Below are positions 18,035 through 27,497 of a stretch of 27,497 bases of DNA, in pieces. Both the position numbers and the translations under genes were made by a program. Within the stretch, counting starts at the first letter, position 1. The number at the start of each line of letters is the position of its first letter. Origin of the DNA: Hemicentrotus pulcherrimus (taxonomy: Eukaryota > Echinodermata > Echinoidea > Camarodonta > Strongylocentrotidae). Under the pieces are notes generated by a model. That model saw nothing but the letters and a program-made list of their open reading frames with translations. It was not told the DNA's origin and searched no databases. The DNA is taken from NCBI GenBank assembly GCA_003118195.1, contig BEXV01003159.1, positions 5,771 to 33,267 of the forward strand, given 5' to 3'.

Positions 18035-18852
18035 CGCGCACATGTGCATAGTCCCATATACACTGTACATCTTTCTGTGTACAGTGCTTGTAACTTCACC
18101 AAGACTGGGCCAAATTTCTTAATATAATTATGATCAACCTTTTCTGATCAATTCCACAACAATACTTTCACAATGCAATTGCATGGCCATAACTGGTCTT
18201 TATCTTTAAACCAGTAGGTGTTTTAATGGTTGTACTCTTGGTGGTTAAATGTACAGAGTACACTGTAATATTTGCATTCAATTTGTCTTTGTTTGGATTT
18301 AATTAGTTTTTGGTACATGTAGCCTTGGATTCTGAGTTTCTGACAATGATGAAAATAATTTTAAAAGAAACCATTTTATATACATGATTGTACATGTAGG
18401 TCACACACTGTGAATTACACTGAATTTCAAAAAGCATGTTCACGTACATGGATGTACTGTACATTGTACATGTACATGTTTCATAAACAATACAACTTTG
18501 GTATTAAATGTATCATACATGTACACAGAATAAATAGATGAACAGTATTCAAAGAAAGGAAAGATATTTATCAATATGGAAGTCCGCTCATAAACAATAC
18601 CGTCTGTTTGGAGCCAGAAGGGCGTTAACTCATACACTTTAAAGATAAACTTTAGTACTAGTAATGCAATTGCATTGTGAAAGAAAAGGTGTGGAAAGGA
18701 TAAGAAACAGTTGATCATGTAGCATGTACATGTAAGTATTGGTTTGCACTGCAAGGTTCTGGAGTCGTCAAAATCATAATAAATTTGACCGAGTCTTGGT
18801 AAAGTAACAAGCACTGTACACAGAAAGGTATATATGGTACAACACACATGGT
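18035..18852. mobile_element. Foldback-like pair of family E arms
   Basis: Segment 18035-18210 and segment 18638-18852 are inverted copies of family E: CATGTGCATAGTCCCATATA against its relatives, GTGTACAGTGCTTGT, CAATGCAATTGCAT, ending TTTAAAG. Together they form an element with long inverted arms of about 175-215 bases and a 430-base centre. An ACATGT cluster lies at 18440-18480. Confidence 0.7.
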
Positions 18853-20347
18853 GTCGGGGCTAGTACTACCTTGGTTTCCTTGTCTTTCTATGCTCATTAC
18901 TCAGCCAGTATACATTTTCTTTCAAAATTGTTTGGCACATGTCATTTATTTGTAATCTTGAACATTCAGTGTAAGTTTTGTTTGATTCTATGAGAATTAA
19001 TTTTCTTTTTTTTACCAGAACTGGAGTTTATCTTTAACACAGAGTTAACAACCTTTCGACAATATCATAAAGTCATCCCATGCGTGTCCATATGGTGGTT
19101 ATCACAAAAACTTTGTTTATTTACATTTTGTTGGTAAATTCCAAGGTCCAATTAACCAACCATATAAATAGGAGGATTCATAACTGTATGTACAACGTAA
19201 ACATAGGCCTGCACACAATGTAATTCATCATTCAGAAGGGCTCTTATAGTGCTTTCAAACTGGCTTCTATCAGAGTCACACCAATGAAAATACAGACTTA
19301 TTTTCCATTTACGTAAACAAAGGTGAAACCGCCGTTTTCCCCGTCGCTTTCACACTGCCGGTGAAATTCACCTTTTTTCTCCTCTGTAGCATTCATTCTG
19401 GCCGTTTTATCGGATGCGTCCGGATGCATCCAATGAAAATCAGGCCAGTTAGAAAGGGGTACATGTATAATAGACAGTTTGTCTTTAAAAGTCAGTTTCA
19501 ATGTTGAATTTCTAAAAAGTCAATGTGAGAGCCAATGAGAGGATGCAAGATGAATTAGAAAAACAGATTATCGAACATGTGAATGTTCATGCATATTGCA
19601 GGTGATTATACATGTACATGTACATGTATACAAAGTACACAAAGTATACTAAGTATAAAACATATTTTTTTATAAAGACAAGGTCCCTATTAAAAGGGGG
19701 GAATCTCCAAGACCAGCACAATGCACTATATTTTGGAACGTGTACCTGTACATGTACATACATGTACATGTGTATACAAATGTACAATGCATCTGATCTG
19801 GTCATGTCATTTTCTCATTTTCAGTGTACACTGTACATGTACGATACAAATGTAATACATATATCTCTCAAGATGTACATGTACATTAAAATGTACCACA
19901 AGTTCAGCTGGAGTACATATTTTAGACAAAGGAAACAATATCTTTTGGGAAGTGAAGTAAAATATATATTTCTTGGAAAAATCACCATGCATCTACAATG
20001 TACCGTACATAAGCCTCCCATTAGCCACCTACATGTATAACTGACAGGACTACTGGGTAGCCTGCAGGAAACAAAAATCTACATTTTATTGGGTTTTTCT
20101 TTTCATTTGAATTCCTAGTTGTGGTTTCAACATTTAAAAGATAGGATTGGAAAAGGGATAAAAAGAAAAAGGAGAGAGAAACCTATAATTTTGTATACTG
20201 TTATCCACATTATATATTTATATAAGAGAGGAAAAACAGAAAGGAAATTAATATTAAAGAGAAGATTGAGTTTTGGGAAGAGGTGAAAAATCATTTGTCA
20301 ACGTTATCATTGTTATTATGCACGTGTGGAAGAGCATAAGATAAAAC
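18853..20347. other. Upstream non-coding region with ACATGT clusters
   Basis: AT-rich. Clusters of TACATGTACATG occur at 19605-19640, 19738-19790 and 19865-19895. A short palindrome GGATGCGTCCGGATGCATCC is at 19412-19431. The ORFs here (for example 19298-19501 and 19612-20040) have no family features and look incidental. Confidence 0.55.
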
Positions 20348-20623
20348 ATGTTCCCTGAGAAGCATGGCTCTTCAAATGCCTTCATATTCTAAATACATGT
20401 CATGTAACATTGTTTTAAAAAATTACGCCACATGTTCGTGTAGTCCCATATATCTTTCTGTGTACAGTGTTTGTAACTTTACCAAGACTTGGCCAAATTT
20501 CTTATCATTTTGATGATTCCAAAACCTTGCAATACACACAAATACTATATGCTAGATGATCAACCTTTTTGGTTGATTCTTTCACAATGCAATCAATGAC
20601 CAGAACTCAACTTCATCTTTAAA
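20348..20623 (+). repeat. Dispersed repeat family E, single copy
   Basis: Matches, inverted, the split copy at 12988-13830 from ATGTTCCCTGAGAAGCATGG to the TTTAAA-containing end. It lacks the hAT-like insertion, which supports the insertion being later than the repeat. Confidence 0.8.
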
Positions 20624-21083
20624 AAGAAATGCGTAGATGATTATAGTCAGTACATTACAACAAAAACCAACAGCAACAAACAACAAAAATAACATTTTAC
20701 ACAAGACATGACCAAATTCAATTGAATAAACTTGATGTCATTTTGTATCCGTTTGACATCAATCCTCTGTTTCAAAGAAAGTACAGTGTCTGTCTGTGTC
20801 TTGTCTATACATGGCTACATTATGTATGTTAGTAATTTGTTCAAGTCTAGTGGAGTCGTACTGGAAGGAAGTAAGGTATTAATCTTCCAAATGAGGAAAT
20901 TAGCTTGGCAGAGTTCAGAGATACTACATGTAAACCTCATCCTCGTCTACAAGGCAACCACTTTATCAGTGTCTCACAACGTCTCTTAAATAGCAGATCA
21001 GGGTTTTCTAAAGGTCTATAAATGAATCAGCTTTTCCTCCTTTAGCTGGCAACAATTAGCCGTATTTACACACTCTGTAACAC
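20624..21083. other. Upstream region, nothing recognised
   Basis: The plus-strand ORF at 20732-20989 (85 codons) has no recognisable domain, and its composition is that of AT-rich non-coding DNA. No repeats identified. Confidence 0.5.
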
Positions 21084-21592
21084 TTTAAAGGTAATACAAA
21101 GTTTTGGGAAATTTTGAAAATTGGGTGGATAGTGATTCTTTAGAATTTTGATATATTTGGATAACCCTGTAAATATATTATAAGCACTAGAAATTTTAGC
21201 CCCTAAAACTCTGCTGCTTTCAAGAAAAATTGAATATAAAAATTTACCGGTGCTCCCGGTTAATTTTGATAAATTTCAAATAGCGCCTACGGCCGTACGA
21301 TGATAGCTGCGAAAAAAATCTCAAAATAAGTAGTTGTGACATATAATTTCCAAACATAAATAGCTACAATGTAATCGTTCGATTTCAGTCAAGAAATATT
21401 GTTTTATGATTAATTAATATTTGACCTTGAGAGTGAGCTATACAACATAAAGAGTTTGTTATTTACAATTTCATTACTTAAAACTCGATTTCAACTGCGA
21501 CAACGATCACTGAATACTGTAGGATCGCATATGCTTGCAATATTTATAACCAAATTCATGATTATATACCAAAACTTTGTATTACCTTTAAA
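21084..21592 (+). mobile_element. MITE family D, copy 2, with perfect 24-bp inverted ends
   Basis: The left end TTTAAAGGTAATACAAAGTT (21084 on, 24 bases to 21107) is exactly complementary to 21569-21592. The palindromic TTTAAA at the tips would include a TA or TTAA target duplication. Total length is 509 bp with no coding. The other copy, at 11165-11606, is inverted and more decayed, so this copy is probably younger or better preserved. Confidence 0.85.
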
Positions 21593-22512
21593 CAAATCAT
21601 CAAACAATCATAACTTCCTTGTACAGTAGTTGTTTTTTTTTTCCATTTCTTTGAATTTCACCACTGAGTTGTTTCTTTGATTTTCTGCATGAATACAATT
21701 TTGTTGTTACAATTAATATGAATTACAATGTACACTGTATGATGAACTCCCCAAAATATGTACAGGTGTATGAATTACACATCTGTTTAATTGTATCTCC
21801 TTTTCTCCTTTCATCAAAGTAAGTACATGTAGTTCGGGACATGACACACCAAGTTACCCTAAAAGTAAAAAAATATATATCCTATTGAAAAGCACATTTT
21901 GCTCTCTCAACTGAAAAGAATACTGCTTAGACTCTACAAAGGAAGTTCCATGTACAGCTGGTATCCTGTTAATCTCACTCAATATTAACAGGATACAACC
22001 AGGAGGTAAAAGCAGGAGAGAGATACTGATCAACTGTATGCAGTAGGCCTCAATGCCCTCAAGTACATGTAAGACCTGTCTTCATCAGCTTGAGTTTGCC
22101 AAATGACCCAGTATTTTAACTATCCCGATCGCAAATTAGCGCCTTTGGTAGAGAAAATATCCCTAGAAATCTTGGTCTTGTTTCCAAAATATCCCGCTTT
22201 TTGGGAAATAATAATGATAATAATGGTGGCTTCTTATAAAGCCCACATATCCGTCACAGTGTTCTAAACACGGAAATTAAAACTCATATTTTCAGTACGC
22301 CGAATTGCAAATTGCTTGCTTGCGAGGTGCACTGTCCATTCTAGACGTTGCTGATCGAGGTCTTCATCCACTTTGAGCTCTAGTGCTCTTGTGATTTATA
22401 ATGTCTTGGTACTTGTTACCAGTCGGCCAAATGAACCAATCCATATCTTCTACATGTAGCTCTCATTCTCTATCCATACATTTTTCAGGTAATATAGAAT
22501 ATCCATTTTGAT
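21593..22512. other. Upstream region, weak repeat traces
   Basis: AT-rich. The stretch 22207-22290 (ATAATGATAATAATGG, then TTATAAAGCCCACATATCC) resembles a short dispersed repeat tail, as near 868-940. No gene. Confidence 0.45.
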
Positions 22513-22542
22513 GGGGGGGGGGGGGGGGGGTTGCCCCCCAAN
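22513..22542. repeat. G run followed by an N
   Basis: Eighteen Gs (22513-22530), then TTGCCCCCCAA and an N at 22542. Base calls around it are doubtful. Confidence 0.85.
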
Positions 22543-22554
22543 GTTGTTTGGAAC

Positions 22555-22715
22555 CAAGTCAACGTGCTTGTGCCCTTTGGCAAGGCATTAATTAATCCTT
22601 ATTACCGAGTCCCTTGGAGAGGGCTAAGGCCGTTGGTCCCCTCACTCCCCTGGTTGCTTAGCTACGAGCAAATACATGTTTTCTTAGCAGTCAAGTAAAA
22701 AAAATCATTTGTTTT
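22555..22715 (+). mobile_element. Truncated tRNA-derived SINE, second copy
   Basis: Starts at GGAACCAAGTCAACGTGC just after the B-box position, then GCCCTTTGGCAAGGCATTAA, and ends TTTTCTTAGCAGTCAAGTAA. It matches the minus-strand SINE at 10415-10616 in opposite orientation; the tRNA-like head is missing. Confidence 0.65.
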
Positions 22716-22775
22716 ACCTGAAAGGGGGAATGGGGGAGGGGGTGGGGTGCTCTTTTTTATTATGTAACATACCGT

Positions 22776-22867
22776 TCCTGTTTTCGCGAAGTGACAGTAG
22801 TGAGGAAAATTTGCATGCAAATTGTATGCGATTTTCATTCACTACCGTCACTTCGTGAAAATAAGGA
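22776..22867. repeat. Imperfect 28-bp inverted repeat
   Basis: TCCTGTTTTCGCGAAGTGAC then AGTAGTGA (22776-22803) is complementary, with about four mismatches, to the stretch ending TTCGTGAAAATAAGGA at 22867. The centre holds a smaller palindrome, ATTTGCATGCAAAT. Probably a small MITE. Confidence 0.7.
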
Positions 22868-23915
22868 TGATACAATGTACAACTTCACATTGAAGTTGCC
22901 TTTTCCTATTATTATCATCAAAAACACCTTTTTAAAATGATTATTCATTTATATTTATATTGTATTAAAGACTTCAATCGATGTGAATTCTGTAAGAATG
23001 CCGACTATGAATTTATCACATAAGAAAATCTGATATTACCTTAACCGGTTTAATAGAGCGCTATAACGCATGTGGGCCTATTCTTGCACAGCACTTTGCG
23101 TAATGCATATACAGGTTGTACATGTAGAGGTGCGCTTATCCATGTGTGGGCACTAAATTAAGCCTATTAAACTTGAGATTTATCAGCTGTACTGTCACAA
23201 AATTGAATTTGAATGAAATCTTTTTACATCAAAGATCTAAGAGTTTCTTAGTATAAAACAAATTTATGATGCATATTTTCACTCATTCATTATACACTCT
23301 ATCCGCCCTGGTTGTTGCTGTTTGTATCTACCAGTATGTTTGGATAGATACACACAGCCTCAACTCAAGTGCGGATAGATCGTATAATGATAACATGCGC
23401 ATGCGCCATGCATCATTTGTATTATTACCATCTACAGTGTATTACCTACATGTACATGTCTATTAACTACATGTACATGTTCATGTACATGTACATGTAT
23501 TGTACTGTACATGTACATGTATGTAAATGAGCATTGTAAACTGATGAAGACGAGTATTAAAGAACAATAAATATAAATTTGATGAGCATGCTATCTTTGG
23601 TCATTACTCAAAACTTACTGGATGTCAAAATCAAAAGATTTCTCCAAATGAGCATTTAAACTTAAACTAAAATGATGTTTAAACACACTTTCTAAAGTAA
23701 TAGACTGTCCTTGAGACAATTGAGAGAACTGTCAAATCACTAGGGGTGTAATAATAGTGAAAGTGAAACTAATTCAAACTATACAAAAGTATTACACATT
23801 GGATGGTATCTGAATACAAATGACCGATTTGTGGTTTACAATGTATTGTATTGAAACTAATTACATGTATGGAGATTTACCCTAAATTCATGTTCATTGT
23901 ATGAAGGCGGATTGA
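22868..23915. other. Upstream region with ACATGT cluster
   Basis: AT-rich. TACATGTACATG units fill 23448-23523. The plus-strand ORF at 23266-23466 has no recognisable content. Confidence 0.55.
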
Positions 23916-24062
23916 GTGTCAAGACAATAAACAACAAAAAAGCCTCTCTTAGCCTACGTTTTTTAATAAAAAATATTCATCAAATAGCACTAAACATCAT
24001 CATGAATCTTTCATAATATTGTCCAACATATGATTAATGAAATATTGCTTGTAAACTTCTCC
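23916..24062 (+). repeat. Dispersed repeat family C, copy 2, ending at the foldback element
   Basis: Matches 10165-10328 up to GCTTGTAAACTTCT and stops at about 24062, two bases before the foldback element begins. The continuation seen in copy 1 (TTATTGCTGG) is not found on either side of the foldback. Confidence 0.75.
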
Positions 24063-24063
24063 A

Positions 24064-24582
24064 ATCTGAACACCAAACTTATGCCCAAATACTACATTTT
24101 AGAGGATGCATATCCAATGCTTTTATGTTTGAAAATTAGGCCTAGGCTAATATACATCGGTTCCACATGCCAATTTGACTGTATTATCCGTTTAATGGTC
24201 CCTTTTCAGGAAATTATGGGTCAAAATTGACCCCCATCACGTAACTCGCGTGCACAGTTTTTCCTTCATAATCATTTTAACTTGCGCGTAGACTAGAAGG
24301 GACGAGATTTAGATGACGTCATGCGCAGTGAGAATTTAAAATACGGCTGCAAGATTTTCAACTTGGATGTCATATAGGAAATTATGGGTCAAAAACGAGA
24401 GTTACCTGATAGGGGTCGATTTTGACCCATAATTTCCTGAAAAGGGACCATTAAACGGATAATACAGTCAAATTGCTAAGTGGAACCAATGTATATTAGC
24501 CTAGGCCTAATTTTCAAACATAAATGCATCGGATATGCATCCTCTAAAATTTAGTGTTTGGGCATAAGTTTGGTGTTCAGAT
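24064..24582. mobile_element. 519-bp foldback element with 187-bp inverted arms
   Basis: Arms 24064-24250 and 24396-24582 are complementary over equal lengths with few mismatches; tips are ATCTGAACACCAAACTTATG and its complement. Motif TTATGGGTCAAAAT occurs in the left arm and twice more inverted/direct in the centre and right arm (24377-24437), forming a second, smaller hairpin. No target duplication was found. The ORF at 24030-24230 lies in an arm and is not a gene. Confidence 0.85.
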
Positions 24583-24814
24583 CTGTATTAACACTGTAAG
24601 CCACAGTAAGCATCAAATTGGCAATGCAAAAAAAGCTATTCTTCTTCTTCTTCCTCGGTAAATGCAACTTCATACAACGAAGATTACGCACTGCAGTGTT
24701 GTGTGTGCCATGTCCGAAATGTGTGTAGGCTTCAATCCAGGTGCAAAATATATATATATATATACAGTTACAGTGATGTGCTGTTATAAAAAAGTGGACA
24801 GCGATGTGCTGCCA

Positions 24815-25231
24815 TCAGTTGGATGCTTCCTTCAATGCCCTTTTAAAGGCATCCAGAGAAAGGAAGTCTGCAGGGTCCTTCTTGAGGACGTTCCACTCTC
24901 TACTAGTACGTGGGAAGAAGGATGAGAGGAAAGTCTGGTTGTTGCAGTAAGGTGTCCGAAAGCGAGAGCTGTGTCCCCTGGTGTGTTATGATGATTCTGT
25001 TAAGAACTGGTTCCAGTTAATGTCAACCATGTCATATCTGATCCTGTAGAGCATTGACAGTCGTTGTTGTTGACGCCTACTTTCTAGAGAATGCCATTGA
25101 AGGTCTCTCAGTAGCGACGTTACACTGGATCTTCGATCATAGGTACTGGTGACAAAACGGGCACTGCTTCTCTGGACCTGCTCAATTTTCTTGATGTTGC
25201 ATTGAGTGTCCTGCAGTGTGGTAGCATCTTG
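24815..25231 (-). mobile_element. LINE reverse-transcriptase C-terminal relic with frameshift
   Basis: On the minus strand, NIKKIEQVQRSSARFV, SSVTSLLRDLQWHSLESRR and RLSMLYRIRYDMVDIN match the C-terminal region of CR1/L2-like LINEs ('VQRRAARFV ... SSVTSMLQQLGWPSLEDRR'). The frame breaks near 24986 and continues in another frame as HTRGHSSRFRTPYCNNQTF, SREWNVLKKDPADFLSLDAF and ALKEASN, then TGA at 24817-24815. Only the 3' end is present, as usual for 5'-truncated LINEs. Confidence 0.85.
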
Positions 25232-25290
25232 GACCGATGTTATGCGCTCGTTCAAACCCGGTGTATTTAAGATTCCGGCAAAGCCAACCT

Positions 25291-25679
25291 CGCAAATGAG
25301 GATAAACGAGCATATCCTCATAAACAGGACAAATCACATCCAAAAAACAAAAAAATTCTTTGGCGCACTGAGGATGTAGGATTAGCAATCTGCGCACTGG
25401 CAATGCCAATAACGGATAAAATAAAATACCCCAGTTCACTGTCTACTTTTATGAGTTGTCGGTCTTCCTGAGGATTTATCATTCATAACGTGAAAGTCTA
25501 TGTGCTGCGTAAGTGAGACATGGAGCATCATTGCGGAATCCTCTTTCTCATTGCCAACGAGCGGATCGGTAATATTCTAAGAAGGATCGACCGCGAAAAT
25601 GCTGATCCTTATTTTTTATGACGCGATTTGTCTGCGTTTATGAGTCTAAGGACATCCTCGTTTATCCTTGTTTGTGCGT
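25291..25679. mobile_element. Possible MITE with diverged inverted arms
   Basis: The left arm 25291-25348 (GAGGATAAACGAGCATATCC, CATAAAC, GACAAATCACATC) and the complement of 25611-25679 (AAGGATAAACGAGGATGTCC, CATAAACGC, GACAAATCGCGTC) agree with gaps. Arm boundaries and target duplication are unclear. Confidence 0.5.
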
Positions 25680-25694
25680 ACAATCCTTATCCTT

Positions 25695-25935
25695 GGACTA
25701 GGGCTAGGCCCTAGATCTAGGCCTACTTACTAGCAAGTTTGCAAGGTTCGTTGGGTGAGGGAATGGATGCACTCTGGCTAGGCCTAGGTCTACATAGATC
25801 TAGTCTACATGTAGGTGATATAAATATCATAAATCATATGATCACACACACTCAGGCCTTGACTTAAGGCTCAACTTTACTTACTTAGATCTAGATCTAG
25901 TCTAACAAGTAAGACTAAGTCTAGACTCTAGGCTG
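25695..25935. repeat. CTAG / AGGCCTAG-rich patch
   Basis: Many overlapping palindromes: CTAGGGCTAGGCCCTAG, AGATCTAGGCC, GGCTAGGCCTAGG, TAGATCTAGATCTAG and CTAGACTCTAGG in 240 bases. Not a strict tandem array. Confidence 0.75.
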
Positions 25936-25944
25936 ATTGCAGCA

Positions 25945-26060
25945 TTCAAAAATTCATAACCTTCTCATTTTTTGTCCCATTTCATTCAAACTTTCGCAAG
26001 TTTCCTGGCTTATGCTTCTCTGATTTTCTGCTCTTTTGAGAGAACTCTGGGGTTTTCCTA
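25945..26060 (+). mobile_element. Single arm of the 7678-8282 MITE family
   Basis: CAAAAATTCATAACCTTCTC, TCATTCAAACTTT, GCTTCTCTGATTTTCTGC and GGGGTTTTCC match the inverted arms of the 605-bp element in the same order. Confidence 0.65.
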
Positions 26061-27497
26061 CATGTATTTAAATATTCATACTCCAAACTCAACCTCAGTC
26101 CCCGACCCCCATTCAAAAAATCCAAACAAACAACATCATTCATCATCAGATTCAGAACATGAATTTATTTAACATAGGGTCATCTAGGCCGAGGCCTAAC
26201 ATTTTAATGAGGTAAAAACTAGATAGACAGACCTTTCTAATCAGTCTCTAGAATTGCTAATCATAATTTCTGTAAATTTGTGCCACATACATTGTACATA
26301 CCACATAATTCCTCTAAAAGAATTGATTCAGCGACACAGTCCAGTCTTGCCGAATAAAACGTGATTATTTACTCGTTAAATGACTCCGTTTCTGCCGGTA
26401 CACAGCTCAGCTCTCCAGATCCCGATCAGCCAAATGCAAAATAAAATTTAGTTTAGTTTATATTAGTGTGTATAGGAAATAACCTCGCCCTATAAAATAC
26501 TCAGTAAGTATACTCTCTCGCACGAGTCATAACGTCACAGATTGCGTGTACAGTAGAGGTGTATAGTATATGAGTCGAGTTTGTGTTTGGTCGAATAGGG
26601 TATTAGGCAATCCTGAATCGCACATTTTGTATTTTCTACAAGCTTAGAGGGTATTAGTCGGCTGGGCGTATCGAATCAGTCAAAAGAAACAACAAAAACT
26701 GATTAAGGGCGTCGTCGGTGTGTCATAATTTACTTAAATTGTACTTAGAAACTTCTGGCGAACGTTAGAATAATTGAGACGTTGAAATGGATCGAAATGA
26801 TAAATAGACTGAATTCAAAACGCATTTTTCGCCCCCCCCCCTTCCCCAAAACGCCCCCCCCTCGAAAAAACATATCGGCAGGAAAGGAGTGAAAGCGGTT
26901 TATATTTTTCAACCAAAAAGAAAGAATACAAAATATTAAAACATGAAAGGAGAGTAAACAGGAATCAAACTTCCTAAACATTCCGCATGCCCCTATCAAT
27001 GGTGGATTGTATAATGGCGATACGCGCATATCGTCGAAATATTGTGAGAGGATGGGAGAGCGTGTTTTTTTTTTAAATTATAGACATTAGCCCCTGAACA
27101 CTGCATGGCGTACTGATTGGGAGGTGGGGGCAGTTGCCCCCCAAATAAAAATCATACGTGGTTTATTTCTAAATTCGATACCATTGATTTACAAATGTTG
27201 CTGAAATGACATGTTTTTCCGGGATTTTTTTCTCAATTTCTTTAATAAAATATACCTTTTTTATGCGTTTGTTGGAAATTCCATGAAAATTATTCCCAAA
27301 TTTACAGTCAGGTAAAAAATAAGTTTTTTTAAAGGCCTTCGATCCTGTCAGGGCCTGCAGAACGGAGGGGCTCGGAAGCTCGAAAAAAGCTTTGTTAAAG
27401 AGAGAAAAAATGAGGTATAAAAATATGCTCATCTGCCCGTAATTAAATGCCTAAACCCCAGAGCTAACGGGTCTCTGCCCCCGCCCCCCCCCCCCTG
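26061..27497. other. Right-end region, no gene recognised, locally more CpG
   Basis: The stretch 26330-26760 holds more CG dinucleotides than its surroundings (CGCACGAG, TAACGTCACAG, GGCGTCGTCGG), which could mark a promoter or first exon of PIK3C2 or of a divergent gene, but no splice or coding signal settles it. C runs lie at 26833-26870 and 27479-27495. The minus-strand ORFs at 26745-27029 and 27169-27432 have no recognisable domains. Confidence 0.35.

Noticed and set aside
20732..20989. Plus-strand ORF of 85 codons as a gene
   Set aside because: No domain, no splice context and no homology that I recognise.
26745..27029. Minus-strand ORF of 94 codons as a gene
   Set aside because: Spans C/G runs, has no recognisable domain and AT-rich non-coding composition.
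1..27497. A new multi-gene system or endogenous virus
   Set aside because: Only one host gene and non-autonomous or 5'-truncated mobile elements could be supported; no viral genes or gene cluster were seen.

Overview
The window is animal nuclear DNA: AT-rich, dense in short transposable elements, with GT-AG introns. It contains one recognisable gene, on the minus strand. I read it as a marine invertebrate deuterostome, most likely an echinoderm such as a sea urchin. That guess rests on the many ACATGTACATGT and TAGGCCTAG stretches, the CR1/L2-like LINE relics and the vertebrate-like exon sequences; no sequence comparison was run.

The gene is a class II phosphoinositide 3-kinase (PIK3C2A/PIK3C2B type). 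Fifteen coding exons were joined by reading the splice sites; every junction is GT-AG and every reading phase closes. In transcript order they are 15374-17053 (start ATG at 17053; the exon itself runs to about 17206), 14008-14096, 12525-12682, 11632-11749, 10696-10807, 8698-8777, 7483-7549, 6237-6580, 5533-5655, 4814-4948, 4123-4231, 3193-3338, 2590-2778, 2200-2293 and 345-439. Together they give 1179 complete codons plus two bases. The product has a long disordered N-terminal region with a UIM-like helix, an NPF motif and a proline-rich SH3-type motif. A Ras-binding domain, a linker, the first C2 domain and the start of the helical (PIK) domain follow. The kinase core, PX domain and C-terminal C2 domain must lie beyond the left edge. 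The 5' non-coding exon and promoter lie somewhere right of 17206 and were not identified with confidence.

Introns and the 10 kb upstream of the coding start are filled with mobile-element debris. I see three LINE reverse-transcriptase C-terminal relics (about 1.2-2.0, 14.5-14.75 and 24.8-25.2 kb) and a tRNA-derived SINE with truncated copies. Several non-autonomous DNA transposons are recognisable from inverted ends, two of them with clear target-site duplications. There are also a large foldback element at 24.06-24.58 kb and several unnamed dispersed families with two to four copies in the window. Two insertions are nested: a 415-bp element inside a LINE relic, and a 515-bp hAT-like element inside an older repeat.

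I found no prokaryote-type operon, CRISPR array, virus or other new multi-gene system. The most unusual points are the fossil partial duplicate of one C2-domain exon in the adjacent intron, the nested insertions, a 120-base pure pyrimidine tract (in the transcript) just upstream of a small exon, and a 96-bp repeat around an N that looks like an assembly join.
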